From: Cellulomonas sp.
GTDB taxonomy: Bacteria; Actinomycetota; Actinomycetes; Actinomycetales; Cellulomonadaceae
Assembly: GCF_015234515.1 (NCBI RefSeq)
Contig: NZ_JADGMY010000028.1
Coordinates: forward strand, 260,823 to 324,822
DNA: 64,000 nucleotides
Reading direction: 5' to 3'
The notes beneath the pieces were generated by a model. That model did not search any database. It saw only the letters and a program-made list of their open reading frames with translations, and was not told the origin of the DNA. Each line of letters opens with the position of its first letter. The first letter of the stretch is position 1. Shown in pieces: positions 17,459 to 26,360 of the stretch. Made by a program: the position numbers and the translations under genes.

Positions 17459-17489
17459 AACAGGCCGGACCCTGAGGGTCCGGCCTGTT
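17459..17489 (-). terminator. tRNA-Ala terminator hairpin
   Basis: AACAGGCCGGACCC (17459-17472) pairs perfectly with GGGTCCGGCCTGTT (17476-17489), loop 3 nt. It lies 25 nt past the 3' end of the minus-strand tRNA. Confidence 0.85.
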
Positions 17490-17511
17490 GCCGATGTCCT
17501 GCGACATCACA

Positions 17512-17587
<76 letters not shown>

Positions 17588-17712
17588 TTGAAGCGGGGAT
17601 CACACTAGCACCACCGGCGCCCCGCGACGAAACCCGTGAGCGGGTCCCCGGGACCGTTGCGGTGTCCGCGGCGCTGGTCCGCAGGGAGCGCTGACGGAGC
17701 CCGGGCGGACCG

Positions 17713-18861
17713 CTACTGCCCGGCCGCGCGACGGCGCGCGAGCACCGCGTTGAGGTCGATGCTGCCGGTCGTCGCGGTGGGCGCCTCGACGGCGGTCACG
17801 TCCCGCTCGTGCGCGGCGGGGGCGACCTCGTCCGTCGGGGCGTCGGCCGGGCGGCGGACCGTCGACGCCTCGGCGTCGGACTCCTCGAGCGGCGCGGGCG
17901 TGCGGCGCGGGGCCGGCGCCTTCATCGCGTACGTGGGCCGGGGGACGCGCACGGGCGACCACTCGCCGTCGCGCTGGGCCTGCGCGACGTCCGGCACGTC
18001 GTCGACTGCGGGGCCCTGCGCGGCGGACGAGGGTCGCACCACGGGCACCTGCCCGGTCGCGTGCCGCGGGCGTCCGGTGGACTCGCCCCGGTCCTCCACG
18101 ATCCGCTCGAAGACCTCCGTGTGGGCGTCCGACGGGCGCACGGCGTGACCCGTGACGAGCGGCACCGGCACACCGGGCTCGGCATCGGCCCGTACCGCGG
18201 GCGTCATACCCGTACGCGGCCGGACCACCGGGGTGGCACCGGTCCGCGGGGTCGCCGCGAGGCGCTCCTCCCGCTGGATCGTCGCGACCCACTGCGCGTC
18301 GGCGACGTGCCCGGCGAGCACGGCGCGACGCCCCAGCACGACGACCGACGTGAGCAGCACGGTCGGCACCGCGCCCATCGCCCACGTCGCCGCGGGCGCG
18401 ACGCCCGTCACGACCCAGCCCGCGACGGACGCGACGACGAGGACGGCGGCGAGCAGCCCGCGGCGGCGCGCGGCGGCACCGCGACGGGCAGCGGCGGCCG
18501 CCCGGGCGGCGCGGGCCTGCGCCAGGCGGCGCGCGGCCTCGGCGGAGATGCGCTCGGGTGTGGCGTGCGGTCGGTCCACGGTGGTGCCTCCTGTCAGCGT
18601 GCCGACGTACGCAGCCGGCACCCCCGTCCCCGGGGTCAGCAGTGCCGTCGTGCTCGGTCCCCACATCCCGGCCGCCGCGGCCCGGCGTCCCAGCCGGCGG
18701 CGCGTGCTGCTCGCCACCGCGACGACGCGCAGACCCGCGGAGAACCGGTCGTCGGCCCGTGCCTCCAGCAACCGTTGACGGTGCCGCAGGTGGTGCGGCA
18801 CCAGATACGCCGCCCACAGGCCGACGAGCGCGAGCGCCACGGGGCCTGCGAGTCCATTCAC
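17713..18861 (-). CDS. SepX/GlpR-like divisome membrane protein
   Basis: 382 aa. One N-terminal membrane segment (about 5-22), then an arginine-rich linker, a paired membrane hairpin (about 130-180) and a long disordered acidic tail ending SIDLNAVLARRRAAGQ. Its place after a MoeA-like gene and a RimJ-like gene matches M. tuberculosis Rv0994-Rv0996. In Streptomyces the homologue is SepX, and in Corynebacterium GlpR, the membrane receptor of the gephyrin-like FtsZ-binding protein Glp; both act in cell division. Assignment rests mainly on synteny and topology. The tail holds TGATPVV and TGMTPAV motifs also found in the helicase-like protein at 27-32 kb. The GTG start at 18861 is fixed by TACCGT 6 nt upstream. 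Confidence 0.72.
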   Translation of the reverse strand: MNGLAGPVALALVGLWAAYLVPHHLRHRQRLLEARADDRFSAGLRVVAVASSTRRRLGRRAAAAGMWGPSTTALLTPGTGVPAAYVGTLTGGTTVDRPHATPERISAEAARRLAQARAARAAAAARRGAAARRRGLLAAVLVVASVAGWVVTGVAPAATWAMGAVPTVLLTSVVVLGRRAVLAGHVADAQWVATIQREERLAATPRTGATPVVRPRTGMTPAVRADAEPGVPVPLVTGHAVRPSDAHTEVFERIVEDRGESTGRPRHATGQVPVVRPSSAAQGPAVDDVPDVAQAQRDGEWSPVRVPRPTYAMKAPAPRRTPAPLEESDAEASTVRRPADAPTDEVAPAAHERDVTAVEAPTATTGSIDLNAVLARRRAAGQ

Positions 18862-18867
18862 GTCACG

Positions 18868-18873
18868 ACGGTA
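18868..18873 (-). promoter_or_regulatory. -10 of leaderless sepX-like mRNA
   Basis: TACCGT ends 6 nt (CGTGAC) before GTG 18861 and decides this start over other in-frame codons. Confidence 0.55.
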
Positions 18874-18966
18874 GGGGTCGCGGGGGCCACGATGCGGCAA
18901 CATCGCGGCGTGTCGCGTCGACGTCCCGCGCGCAGTGGTGCCGCCGGGCGGTCGCGGGGACGCGCG

Positions 18967-19575
18967 TCAGGGGGTGGCACGCCGTCGGCGCCACCGCTCC
19001 ACGAGCCCCTCGGGGACGTCCTCCACCGTCAGCGCGAACGTCCTGTGGTCGCACCAGCGCCCCTGGATGTGCAGGTACCGCTCGCGCAGACCCTCGTCGC
19101 GGAAGCCCAGCTTCTCGACGACGCGCAGCGACGGCGCGTTCTCCGGGCGGATGTTGACCTCGACACGGTGCAGGCCCAGCACGCCGAAGCAGTGGTCCGC
19201 CGCCAGCGCGACGGCGGTCGGGGTGATCCCCTGCCCCGCGACGTCCTGCGACACCCAGTACCCGATGGCCGCCGAGCGCAGCGACCCGTACTGGATCGAC
19301 GACACCGTGAGCTGCCCCACGAGCCGGTCCGCCCGCTGGATCGCGAACGGCAGCGCCGTGCCCTCACGCGCCTGGGCGGACAGCGCCCGCACGAACTGCC
19401 CGAAGCTCGGGCGCGGGCCCCGCACCGGCTCAGGGCTCGTCGCGTCCCACGGCTCCAACCAGCTCAGGTTGCGTCCGCGCAGCATCATCCACGCGTCGGC
19501 GTCGCGACGACGCAGCGGACGCAGGCGCACGTCACCGTCGACGAGCTCGACCGGCCACCCGACCGCCACCCTCAT
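18967..19575 (-). CDS. rimJ: RimJ-like GNAT acetyltransferase
   Basis: 202-aa acetyl-CoA-dependent N-acetyltransferase. It has the RimJ/RimL layout: VRLRPLRRRDADAW at the start, the acetyl-CoA loop GYWVSQDVAGQGITPTAV (V/Q-x-x-G-x-G/A type), and HRVEVNIRPENAPSLRVVEKLGFRDEG near the end. In E. coli RimJ modifies ribosomal protein S5, but the target of this actinobacterial clade is not established. It sits between the Glp-like and SepX-like genes, a conserved trio. GGAGGGG directly precedes the ATG, so a GTG two codons later (19569) may be the real start. Confidence 0.88.
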   Translation of the reverse strand: MRVAVGWPVELVDGDVRLRPLRRRDADAWMMLRGRNLSWLEPWDATSPEPVRGPRPSFGQFVRALSAQAREGTALPFAIQRADRLVGQLTVSSIQYGSLRSAAIGYWVSQDVAGQGITPTAVALAADHCFGVLGLHRVEVNIRPENAPSLRVVEKLGFRDEGLRERYLHIQGRWCDHRTFALTVEDVPEGLVERWRRRRATP

Positions 19576-19623
19576 CCCCTCCGTCCGCGGACGCGGGCGG
19601 GCAGTGGGCTGCGCCCCACGTCC

Positions 19624-20865
19624 TCACCCCTCCAGCACGAGACAGTGCACGACGTCGCCCGGGTGCACCGCAAGATCCCGTTCACCGACGACTGCCAGGG
19701 CGTTGGCGTGCGCGAGGGCCGTGGTCGACGGGGCCGACGGGTCACCCACCGGCGTCGCACGGTACCCCTCGTCGGGGGACCCCAGCACGCCGGCGGGCAC
19801 GAACTGGCGCAACCCGGCCGGCGACTCCCACCCTGCGGTGGCGACCGCTGTGACCGACGGGCGGAACAGCTCGGTGCGCCCGGCCATCGCGCGCAGCGCC
19901 GGCCGGACGAACACCTCGAAGGACACCTGTGCGGCGACCGGGTGGCCCTGCAGCGCGAACAGCGGCACCGTCCGCCCGTCCCCGGCCGTCAGGTCCAGGC
20001 CCAGCGCGCCGACGGTCCCGAAGCCCTGCCGCGGTCCGGGCGTCATGGCGACGTGGTCGAGGCGCACGGTGCCCAGGGGCGCGAGGACGTCCTTGACCGT
20101 GTCGTGCGCCAGCTCCGACAACCCGCCCGTGAGCACGACGAGGTCCGCCCGCACGAGCTGGTCCTCGAGCGTCTCGCGCAGGGCGGCGTGGTCGTCGGGC
20201 ACCGCACCGACCCGGACCGGGGTGGCCCCCGCGTCGCGCACGGCCGCCTCGAGCGCGTGCCCGTCGACCTCGAAGACCGTCCCCGGCCGGGCGGCGGTCG
20301 TCGGCTCGACGAGCTCGTCGCCGACCGACAGCAGCACCACGCGCGGCGTGGGGTGCACGGGCAGGCGGCCGCGGCCCATCGCGGCCGCGAGCGCGATCTG
20401 CCGGGCCCCCAGCCGGGTGCCCGCGGTGAGGACGACCCCGCCCGCGCGCACGTCGTCGCCCGCGCGACGCACGTGCTGCCCGACGTGCGCCGCCCGCTGG
20501 AACGCGACCCGCGCCTGCCCGCGGTCCGTCTCCTCGACGGGCACGACCGCGTCGGCCCCCAGGGGCAGCGGCGCCCCCGACGCGACCCGGACCGCCGTGC
20601 CGGGCACGTGGCGCAGGCCCGCGGCGCTGCCCGCGTGCAGGTCGTGCGCGACCGGGAGCTCCTGCCGGTGCGGGCCGCCCGTCGTGTCGTGCGCGGCGAC
20701 CGCGTACCCGTCCCTGGCCGCCACGGGGACCGCCGGCACGTCGACCGGGGCGACGACGTCGGCCGCCAGGATGCAGCCCGCCGCGTCGTGCAGCACGACG
20801 TCGAGCGGCGGGACCGGGACCGCTGCGGCGAGCACGGCGGCGAGGTGATCCTGGACCGATCTCAT
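19624..20865 (-). CDS. glp: MoeA/gephyrin-like protein (Glp type)
   Basis: 413 aa with all MoeA domains: N-terminal lobe (MRSVQDHLAAVLAAA), a PVAARDGYAVAAHDT motif, the MoCF_biosynth domain (PTPRVVLLSVGDELVEP, then LTGGLSELAHDTVKDVL) and the C-terminal beta domain. The catalytic-loop region reads GGLSELAHD where typical MoeA has GGVS-x-G-x-x-D. MoeA proteins insert molybdenum into molybdopterin, but the copy in this conserved context (5-FCL, moeA, rimJ, sepX) is the orthologue of corynebacterial Glp, which binds FtsZ. No molybdenum-cofactor gene is nearby, so a division role is more likely. CACAAT ends 6 nt before the ATG. Confidence 0.78.
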   Translation of the reverse strand: MRSVQDHLAAVLAAAVPVPPLDVVLHDAAGCILAADVVAPVDVPAVPVAARDGYAVAAHDTTGGPHRQELPVAHDLHAGSAAGLRHVPGTAVRVASGAPLPLGADAVVPVEETDRGQARVAFQRAAHVGQHVRRAGDDVRAGGVVLTAGTRLGARQIALAAAMGRGRLPVHPTPRVVLLSVGDELVEPTTAARPGTVFEVDGHALEAAVRDAGATPVRVGAVPDDHAALRETLEDQLVRADLVVLTGGLSELAHDTVKDVLAPLGTVRLDHVAMTPGPRQGFGTVGALGLDLTAGDGRTVPLFALQGHPVAAQVSFEVFVRPALRAMAGRTELFRPSVTAVATAGWESPAGLRQFVPAGVLGSPDEGYRATPVGDPSAPSTTALAHANALAVVGERDLAVHPGDVVHCLVLEG

Positions 20866-20871
20866 CCGCGC

Positions 20872-20877
20872 ATTGTG
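20872..20877 (-). promoter_or_regulatory. -10 of leaderless glp mRNA
   Basis: CACAAT ends 6 nt (GCGCGG) before ATG 20865. It is about 100 bp from the divergent 5-FCL promoter. Confidence 0.45.
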
Positions 20878-20976
20878 CCTGCTGCGGGACCCGGACCCCG
20901 TGCGCGCCGCGCCCCCGCGAGGCGGCTCTCGCGGCCTCGGCCCTCGCCGCCGCCCCACGGCGGCGCCAACGTTTGT

Positions 20977-20982
20977 CACACT
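20977..20982 (+). promoter_or_regulatory. -10 of leaderless 5-FCL mRNA
   Basis: CACACT ends 6 nt (GGTGCC) before ATG 20989. Confidence 0.45.
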
Positions 20983-20988
20983 GGTGCC

Positions 20989-21657
20989 ATGAGCGCCGTC
21001 GCCCAGCCCCCTTGGCACGCCCACGCGGAGGCGACGGCCCACCGGTCCCGACCTCGCAACCCCGCCGAGGAGAAGGAGCAGCTGCGACGGCAGGTGCGGG
21101 CCCGGCGCGCGCACCGGTCGCCCCGGCGGCGCACGGAGGAGGCGCTCCGGCTCGCCGAGGTGGTGCTCACGATCCCCGAGGTCACGGCCGCGCGCTGCGT
21201 CAGCGTCTACGCCTCCCGGCCCACGGAGCCCGGCACCGGTCCGCTCATCGAGGCCCTCGCGGCGCGTGGTGTCCGGCTCCTGCTGCCCGTGCTCGGGACG
21301 GGCCTGCAGCGCGACTGGGCGGAGTACGCGGGCGCCGACGACCTGCGCGAGCGTGCCCCCGGGCGCCCGCCCGAGCCGAGCGGCACACCGCTGGGATCGG
21401 CCGGGCTCGCCGACGCCGACGTCGTGCTCGTCCCGGCGCTCGCCGTCGACGCGAACGGCGGCCGGCTGGGTCAGGGCGGCGGCTGGTACGACCGGGTGCT
21501 GGCCCACGTGCGGCCGGGGGCCCTCGTGATCGCGCTGGTGCACGAGGACGAGGTCGTCGACGCGGTCCCTCGGGAGCCGCACGACGTGCCCGTCACGGGT
21601 GTCGCGACCCCCGACGGATGGCGTCGGTTCGAGCCCGCCGCGGCCCCGGACGCCTGA
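20989..21657 (+). CDS. 5-formyltetrahydrofolate cyclo-ligase
   Basis: Converts 5-formyl-THF to 5,10-methenyl-THF with ATP in folate metabolism. 222 aa. The basic N-terminal ATP-binding segment (KEQLRRQVRARRAH) and the C-terminal signature LVPALAVDANGGRLGQGGGWYDRVL, with the GxGxGYYDR-like loop as GQGGGWYDR, are clear. The first 25 residues (His/Ala-rich) precede the conserved core; the start is set by the leaderless promoter spacing. Divergent from glp; in mycobacteria galU sits in between, but here it is missing. It converges on the penicillin acylase gene with only 9 bp between stops. Confidence 0.92.
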   Translation: MSAVAQPPWHAHAEATAHRSRPRNPAEEKEQLRRQVRARRAHRSPRRRTEEALRLAEVVLTIPEVTAARCVSVYASRPTEPGTGPLIEALAARGVRLLLPVLGTGLQRDWAEYAGADDLRERAPGRPPEPSGTPLGSAGLADADVVLVPALAVDANGGRLGQGGGWYDRVLAHVRPGALVIALVHEDEVVDAVPREPHDVPVTGVATPDGWRRFEPAAAPDA

Positions 21658-21666
21658 CGTCCGTCG

Positions 21667-24237
21667 TCAGTCCTGCACCGGCACGAGCGTCTGACGGTCC
21701 ACCGCGTCCGCGCGCACCGCCGCCGGGGAGTACGGCCAGGGGAACTGCCGGCCCTGCGCCCACGCCTCGAACTGGTCGTCGTAGTGCTTGCTCGCCGGGT
21801 GGCCGGACGTGCCGGTGAGGTTCACCCAGGTCGAGGAGTCCAGGTCGCCCAGGTCGACGACCATGCGCATGGACGGCGCCGACGTCACGCCGTACGACCC
21901 CGTGGCGGCGTCCCAGCTGGTCGCGTCGACGATCGACGAGCCGCCACCGACCCGCTGCGGCGCCGGGTTCACGAGCCGGTGCAGCATCCGCGGGACGCCG
22001 TCGCCGCCGAGGACGGGGTGCTGCGGCGCGGCCGTGTGCAGCAGGCCCCACTGCCAGTCGTCCGTGCGGCTGCCGAGCTGGGCGGTGAGCTGGCGCCGAG
22101 CGGACACCAGCGCGCGGGCGAGGACGTCGTCCCGCCCCTCCACGACGCCCGGCGTCGAGCGGTCGTCCCACCACGCGGACGTGGGGTCGTCGAGCATGCC
22201 CCGGACGACCTCCAGCCAGCGGGAGTCGCCCGTCGGTGCGTGCCCCTCCGGCAGGTCGTCCGCGAACGTCAGCTCGAGCACCTCCGCCCACACGGCGGCG
22301 AAGTACATGGCGCCCGCCGAGTCGACGTCCATCTTCTGGTCCCAGTCGCGCAGCAGCTGCTGCCCGACGCCGTCGAACGGGTCCTCGACACCCACCTCCA
22401 GGAGGGCCGGCAGCAGCACCTGCGCGTACGGGCTGCGCTGGTCCGTCTGCAGCTCGGCCACCGCAGCGACGTCGAGCGCTCTCCCGGACCCGATCCGCTC
22501 GGTCAGCAGGTCCCGGACCCGCTGGCTGCGGTACCCGTAGTCGGTGTCCTCCGCGAGGAACGGGCCCACGCCCAGGGGGGTGACCGCCTGGTTCGCCGCC
22601 ACGACGAAGCCCTCGGGCGGGTCGAGCAGGCGCGGCATCGTCGCGGGATCGACCCAGCCCTGCCAGTCGTAGCGCGTGTCCCACCCCGGCCGGGGCCACG
22701 TGCCGTCGGACGGCACGGGCCCCGCGACGGCACCGCGCACCGGGATGCGCCCCGGCGCCTGGTAGCCGATGTGCCCGTCGGTCGTCGCGAACACGATGTT
22801 CTGCGCCGGCACCTCGAGCAGCGTGGCGGCGGCCGCCACGTCGTCGGCGTCCTGCGCCGTCATCATCGCGAAGATGGCGTCCCCGGTGCGCCCCGGGGTG
22901 AGCGCCGTCCACGCCAGCGCGACCTCGAACCGCAGGCCCGGGGCGTCGTCGGGGACGGGCGCGCGCTGGACGTCCGGGAGATCGAGGACGTCGGACACGA
23001 TGGGGCCGTGGCGGGTGCTGCGGATCTCGATGTCGACGTCGTCGCCGCCGGCGACCTCGATGGTCTCCGTACGGACGTCGAGCGGCGTGCGCTCGCCGTC
23101 GACCAGCGCCTCGCCGTCCTCGACCCGCTCGAGGAAGAAGTCCGTCACGTCGGCACCCATGTTGGTCAGGCCCCACGCCAGCTGACCGTTGTGGCCGATG
23201 ACGACGCCGGGCAGACCCGCGAGCGAGAACCCCGTCGCGTCGAACGGGCAGGCGTCCGTCACCTCGGCGCAGCGCAGCCCGACCTGGGACCAGATGCCGG
23301 GCGCCGAGATCCCCATGTGCGGGTCGTTGGCGAGGATCGGCTTGCCGGACGCGGTGTGCTCGCCTGCCACGACCCACGAGTTCGAGCCGACGCCGTCACC
23401 CTCGCCGATGAGGTGCGGCACGGCAGCGAGCGCGCGGTCGGCGGACGCCAGCGCGTCCTGCAGACCGGCGTCGGACAGGTCGAGGTCCGTGGTCGAGGCG
23501 ACGGAGAACGCGGCCGAGGCGGCGTCGGCCGCGGTCACGACGGGCAGGTTGCGGTCCTGCGGGTACGGCGGGAACAGCTCCTCGACGCGCGCGACGTCCT
23601 GGACGAACCGGTAGGTCTGCGCGCGCGAGAGCTCGCGGTCGTAGTTGGCGCGCAGGTCCCACGCCATGGCCTTGAGCCACGCGAGCGAGTCGATCGGGTC
23701 CCACGCCTCGGGCGCGTCCTGCGGGACGCGCAGCCCCAGGACCGTGTACTCCATCGCGATGGAGCCCGGGTCGCGGTCCTCGAGGTACGCGTTCACGCCG
23801 TCGGCGTACGCCTGCAGGTGGTCCCGGGTCTCCTGCGACAGCAGGTCCCACTCCTGCTCGGCCACGCGCCGCCAGCCCAGCGTGCGGATCACCTTGTCCG
23901 CCGCGACCGCGACCTCGTCGTCGCCGACGAGCTCCGCGAGCCGTCCGGCGGTGACGTGCCGGCGGTAGTCCATCTCGAAGAACCGGTCCTGCGCGGACAC
24001 GTAGCCCTGCGCCAGGAAGAGGTCGTACGGGGACTCCGCGACGATGGTCGGCACGCCGCGTGCGTCGCGCGTCACCTCGACGTCGGCCGCGAGCCCGGCG
24101 ATCACCTGGGTGCCCTGGACGTCCGGCAGGGGGCGCCGCACGACGAGGGCGCTCACGACCGACGTGACCAGCAGCGCGAGCACGACGGCGGCGGCGATGA
24201 CGACGAGCGCGGCTCGCATGCGGTGGCGACGGGTCAC
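21667..24237 (-). CDS. Penicillin acylase family Ntn hydrolase
   Basis: 856-aa self-processing hydrolase that cleaves amide bonds; members act on penicillins, acyl-homoserine lactones or other N-acyl compounds, so the substrate is open. One N-terminal membrane segment (about 8-31) precedes the alpha chain, a spacer, and the autocatalytic site GVGSNSWVV, where Ser285 would become the nucleophile of the beta chain. Downstream motifs include ILANDPHMG, LPGVVIGHNGQLAWGLTN, and NIVFATTDGHIGYQAPGRIP. The predicted chain is anchored outside the membrane. TAGCCT ends 7 nt before the GTG at 24237, which I use as the start; an ATG 6 codons in is the alternative. Confidence 0.9.
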   Translation of the reverse strand: MTRRHRMRAALVVIAAAVVLALLVTSVVSALVVRRPLPDVQGTQVIAGLAADVEVTRDARGVPTIVAESPYDLFLAQGYVSAQDRFFEMDYRRHVTAGRLAELVGDDEVAVAADKVIRTLGWRRVAEQEWDLLSQETRDHLQAYADGVNAYLEDRDPGSIAMEYTVLGLRVPQDAPEAWDPIDSLAWLKAMAWDLRANYDRELSRAQTYRFVQDVARVEELFPPYPQDRNLPVVTAADAASAAFSVASTTDLDLSDAGLQDALASADRALAAVPHLIGEGDGVGSNSWVVAGEHTASGKPILANDPHMGISAPGIWSQVGLRCAEVTDACPFDATGFSLAGLPGVVIGHNGQLAWGLTNMGADVTDFFLERVEDGEALVDGERTPLDVRTETIEVAGGDDVDIEIRSTRHGPIVSDVLDLPDVQRAPVPDDAPGLRFEVALAWTALTPGRTGDAIFAMMTAQDADDVAAAATLLEVPAQNIVFATTDGHIGYQAPGRIPVRGAVAGPVPSDGTWPRPGWDTRYDWQGWVDPATMPRLLDPPEGFVVAANQAVTPLGVGPFLAEDTDYGYRSQRVRDLLTERIGSGRALDVAAVAELQTDQRSPYAQVLLPALLEVGVEDPFDGVGQQLLRDWDQKMDVDSAGAMYFAAVWAEVLELTFADDLPEGHAPTGDSRWLEVVRGMLDDPTSAWWDDRSTPGVVEGRDDVLARALVSARRQLTAQLGSRTDDWQWGLLHTAAPQHPVLGGDGVPRMLHRLVNPAPQRVGGGSSIVDATSWDAATGSYGVTSAPSMRMVVDLGDLDSSTWVNLTGTSGHPASKHYDDQFEAWAQGRQFPWPYSPAAVRADAVDRQTLVPVQD

Positions 24238-24244
24238 GGTCGAA

Positions 24245-24250
24245 AGGCTA
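24245..24250 (-). promoter_or_regulatory. -10 of leaderless acylase mRNA
   Basis: TAGCCT ends 7 nt (TTCGACC) before GTG 24237. Confidence 0.5.
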
Positions 24251-24484
24251 CCCGCGAGCACGCTTGACGGTGGCGCTAGAGTTGGCACTCGGATCCTGAG
24301 AGTGCCAATGGCGGCCATCGACACGCGCCGACCGGATGGTGCGCTCGGTGGACCGACGACGGGTCGTGGCGTCGAGGACGCCGGCCCGTCCGGGACGGCG
24401 GACACCGACCTCCCGGCGGCTGCGGCACCCTCAGACAGCTTCGAGACTGCCGGGGACGCCCGGCGACGACGATCGGGAGTCACC

Positions 24485-24847
24485 TTGCCCACCTACGCCT
24501 ACCGCTGCACGGCCTGCGAGCACTCCTTCGAGGTCCAGCAGTCGTTCACCGACGACGCACTGTCCGTCTGCCCCGAGTGCGAGGGGCGCCTGCGCAAGGT
24601 CTTCTCGACCGTCGGTGTCGTGTTCAAGGGCTCGGGCTTCTACCGGAACGACGCCCGCAAGGGCGGCTCGGGGTCCGGGTCCAAGTCGAGTACGTCGACG
24701 TCGTCGAGCCCGTCGACGTCCTCCGACTCCTCGACGTCCACGTCGTCGAGCTCCGCCACGTCGTCGGGCACGTCCGGCACCTCGTCCTCGGGGTCCACCG
24801 GCTCGTCGAGCACCACGACGACGTCCCCGGCGGCCGCGTCCGCCTGA
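24485..24847 (+). CDS. FmdB-family zinc-ribbon protein
   Basis: 120 aa. The first 55 residues are a compact zinc ribbon with CTAC (Cys8, Cys11) and CPEC (Cys29, Cys32), plus FKGSGFYRND typical of the FmdB/CxxC_CXXC_SSSS family. The rest is a low-complexity Ser/Thr/Gly tail. TTG at 24485 is the start: it follows GGGAG and gives the invariant PTYAYRC N-terminus. The M. tuberculosis counterpart Rv0991c lies in the same neighbourhood beside 5-FCL; as I recall, it has been described as a redox-sensitive chaperone-like protein, which makes a protein-quality-control role plausible here. Confidence 0.85.
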   Translation: MPTYAYRCTACEHSFEVQQSFTDDALSVCPECEGRLRKVFSTVGVVFKGSGFYRNDARKGGSGSGSKSSTSTSSSPSTSSDSSTSTSSSSATSSGTSGTSSSGSTGSSSTTTTSPAAASA

Positions 24848-24861
24848 CGAGGAGGTATGCC

Positions 24862-24915
24862 GGGCCTGTCCCCCGACGCTCCGGGTGCGGGTCGGCACGA
24901 GCCGACCACAGGCCC
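24862..24915 (+). terminator. Nested hairpin terminator after fmdB-like gene
   Basis: Outer stem GGGCCTGT (24862-24869)/ACAGGCCC (24908-24915) encloses GGTCGGC-ACGA-GCCGACC (24890-24907). It lies 14 nt after the stop codon. Confidence 0.65.
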
Positions 24916-24977
24916 TGCCGTGCCACGCCCCGTCCCCAGGACGGGCAGCCGCCGCCCGGGCGCGGTCGGACTGCCCC

Positions 24978-24983
24978 TAGCGT
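24978..24983 (+). promoter_or_regulatory. -10 of leaderless SAF-gene mRNA
   Basis: TAGCGT ends 6 nt (CGCGAC) before ATG 24990. Confidence 0.55.
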
Positions 24984-24989
24984 CGCGAC

Positions 24990-25703
24990 ATGGCCGTCCT
25001 GACAGCTGCGAACCCACCCTCGCGACGGGAGGGCCTCCGCGAGCCCCTGCCCCCGCCGCTGGCCGCCGCCCGCGGCCCCGCGCGCGTGCGGGCACGGGCG
25101 GCCCTGTGGCGGTTCCGCTTCGCGCTGGCCGCGGTGTGCCTCGGCGTCGCGGCTGCCGTCACGCTCCAGGCGCTGCGCCCGCCGACGCCCCCGACCGTGC
25201 CGGTCGTCGTGCTCGCGCACGACGTGCCGGCGGGCACCGCGCTGGCCGCCGGCGACCTGACCGTGGCCGACGTCCCGGCCGGTGCGGCACCCGACGGCGC
25301 CCTGCGCACGACCGACGACGCGCGCGGCCGCGTGACGGCCGTGGACCTCCCCGCACGCCTCCCCCTGACGCCCACGCTCCTCACCGACACCGTGCTGGCG
25401 GGCCCGGCGGGCACCGTCGTGGTCGCCGTCCGGCTCGACGACCCAGCCGTCGCGGACCTGCTGGAGCCGGGCCTGCACCTCGACCTCGTCGCCGCGCGCC
25501 TGGAGGGCGGCCCGGGCGAGACGGTGGCACGCCGCGCGCTCGTGCGGCCGGCCCCCGACGGGGACGCACCACCCGGCGGGCTGCTCGGTGCCGCGCCGAC
25601 CGGTGACGGACCGCCCGTGCTCGTGGCCGTCACGCCCGACGAGGCGCTGCTCATCGCGCAGGCCTCGGTGTCGTCACGCCTGGTGGCGGTCGTCGTGCCA
25701 TGA
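24990..25703 (+). CDS. SAF-domain (CpaB/RcpC-like) membrane protein
   Basis: 237 aa. A cytoplasmic Pro/Arg-rich N-terminus is followed by one membrane segment (about 43-62) and an SAF domain (about 70-135: VVVLAHDVPAGTALAAGDLTVADVP), the start of the CpaB/RcpC Flp-pilus assembly fold. The second half (VVAVRLDDPAVADLLEPGLHLDLVA, then VLVAVTPDEALLIAQA) fits RcpC. No other pilus gene is nearby, so a Flp role is unproven; such lone SAF proteins are common between fmdB and mscL in Micrococcales. No Shine-Dalgarno; leaderless. Confidence 0.8.
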   Translation: MAVLTAANPPSRREGLREPLPPPLAAARGPARVRARAALWRFRFALAAVCLGVAAAVTLQALRPPTPPTVPVVVLAHDVPAGTALAAGDLTVADVPAGAAPDGALRTTDDARGRVTAVDLPARLPLTPTLLTDTVLAGPAGTVVVAVRLDDPAVADLLEPGLHLDLVAARLEGGPGETVARRALVRPAPDGDAPPGGLLGAAPTGDGPPVLVAVTPDEALLIAQASVSSRLVAVVVP

Positions 25704-25746
25704 TCGGCTGAGGACGCCCGACATCGACGCAGGCCCAGGAGGTCCC

Positions 25747-26355
25747 ATGTCCGGGAACGGTCGCGAAGGTCTGCGTGGCGCGAGCCACCGGATCAGGTCC
25801 GTGGGTGACAACCCGCGGGTCAAGGGGCTGGCGAAGGTCGGCCAGGGGTTCAAGGACTTCATCTCGCGCGGGAGCGCGATCGAGCTGGCCGTCGGCGTCA
25901 TCGTCGGGGCTGCGTTCGCCCAGGTCGTCGACGCCCTCCAGAACGCCTTCATCAGCCCGCTGATCGGCTGGGTGTTCGGCAAGCCGAACCTCGACAACCT
26001 CTGGAACATCGGGCCCTACACGTGGAACGAGGACATCGCGGCGACGGCCCAGCCGATCGCGGTGGGCGTCATCCTCAACGCCCTCCTCCAGTTCCTCATC
26101 ACCGCGGCCGCGATCTACTTCCTCATCGTGCTGCCTCTCAACTCCCTGGCCGCACGCCGCAAGAAGGGCCAGGAGGACGAGCCCGCCGCCCCGGCCGAGG
26201 ACATCCTGCTGCTCCAGGAGATCCGGGACCTGCTGTCGCAGCGGCTCACGCCGGCGATCGTCAACGACACGACGGACGCCCCGGGCGGACCGGGGACTCC
26301 CCAACCGCCGCCGCCCGCACCGGCCGGACCTCCCAGCATCCCGCCGGGGGCCTGA
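25747..26355 (+). CDS. mscL: Large-conductance mechanosensitive channel MscL
   Basis: Homopentameric membrane channel that opens under hypo-osmotic stress. 202 aa; most MscL are about 135-150. The conserved core KDFISRGSAIELAVGVIVGAAF (TM1 pore helix) and TM2 (NALLQFLITAAAIYFLIVLPLN) are intact, followed by the cytoplasmic helix EDILLLQEIRDLL. The extra length is an N-terminal 35-residue extension and a Pro/Gly-rich C-terminal tail. The ATG follows AGGAGG. An 18-bp tandem repeat begins at its stop codon. Confidence 0.95.
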   Translation: MSGNGREGLRGASHRIRSVGDNPRVKGLAKVGQGFKDFISRGSAIELAVGVIVGAAFAQVVDALQNAFISPLIGWVFGKPNLDNLWNIGPYTWNEDIAATAQPIAVGVILNALLQFLITAAAIYFLIVLPLNSLAARRKKGQEDEPAAPAEDILLLQEIRDLLSQRLTPAIVNDTTDAPGGPGTPQPPPPAPAGPPSIPPGA

Positions 26356-26360
26356 GCACC

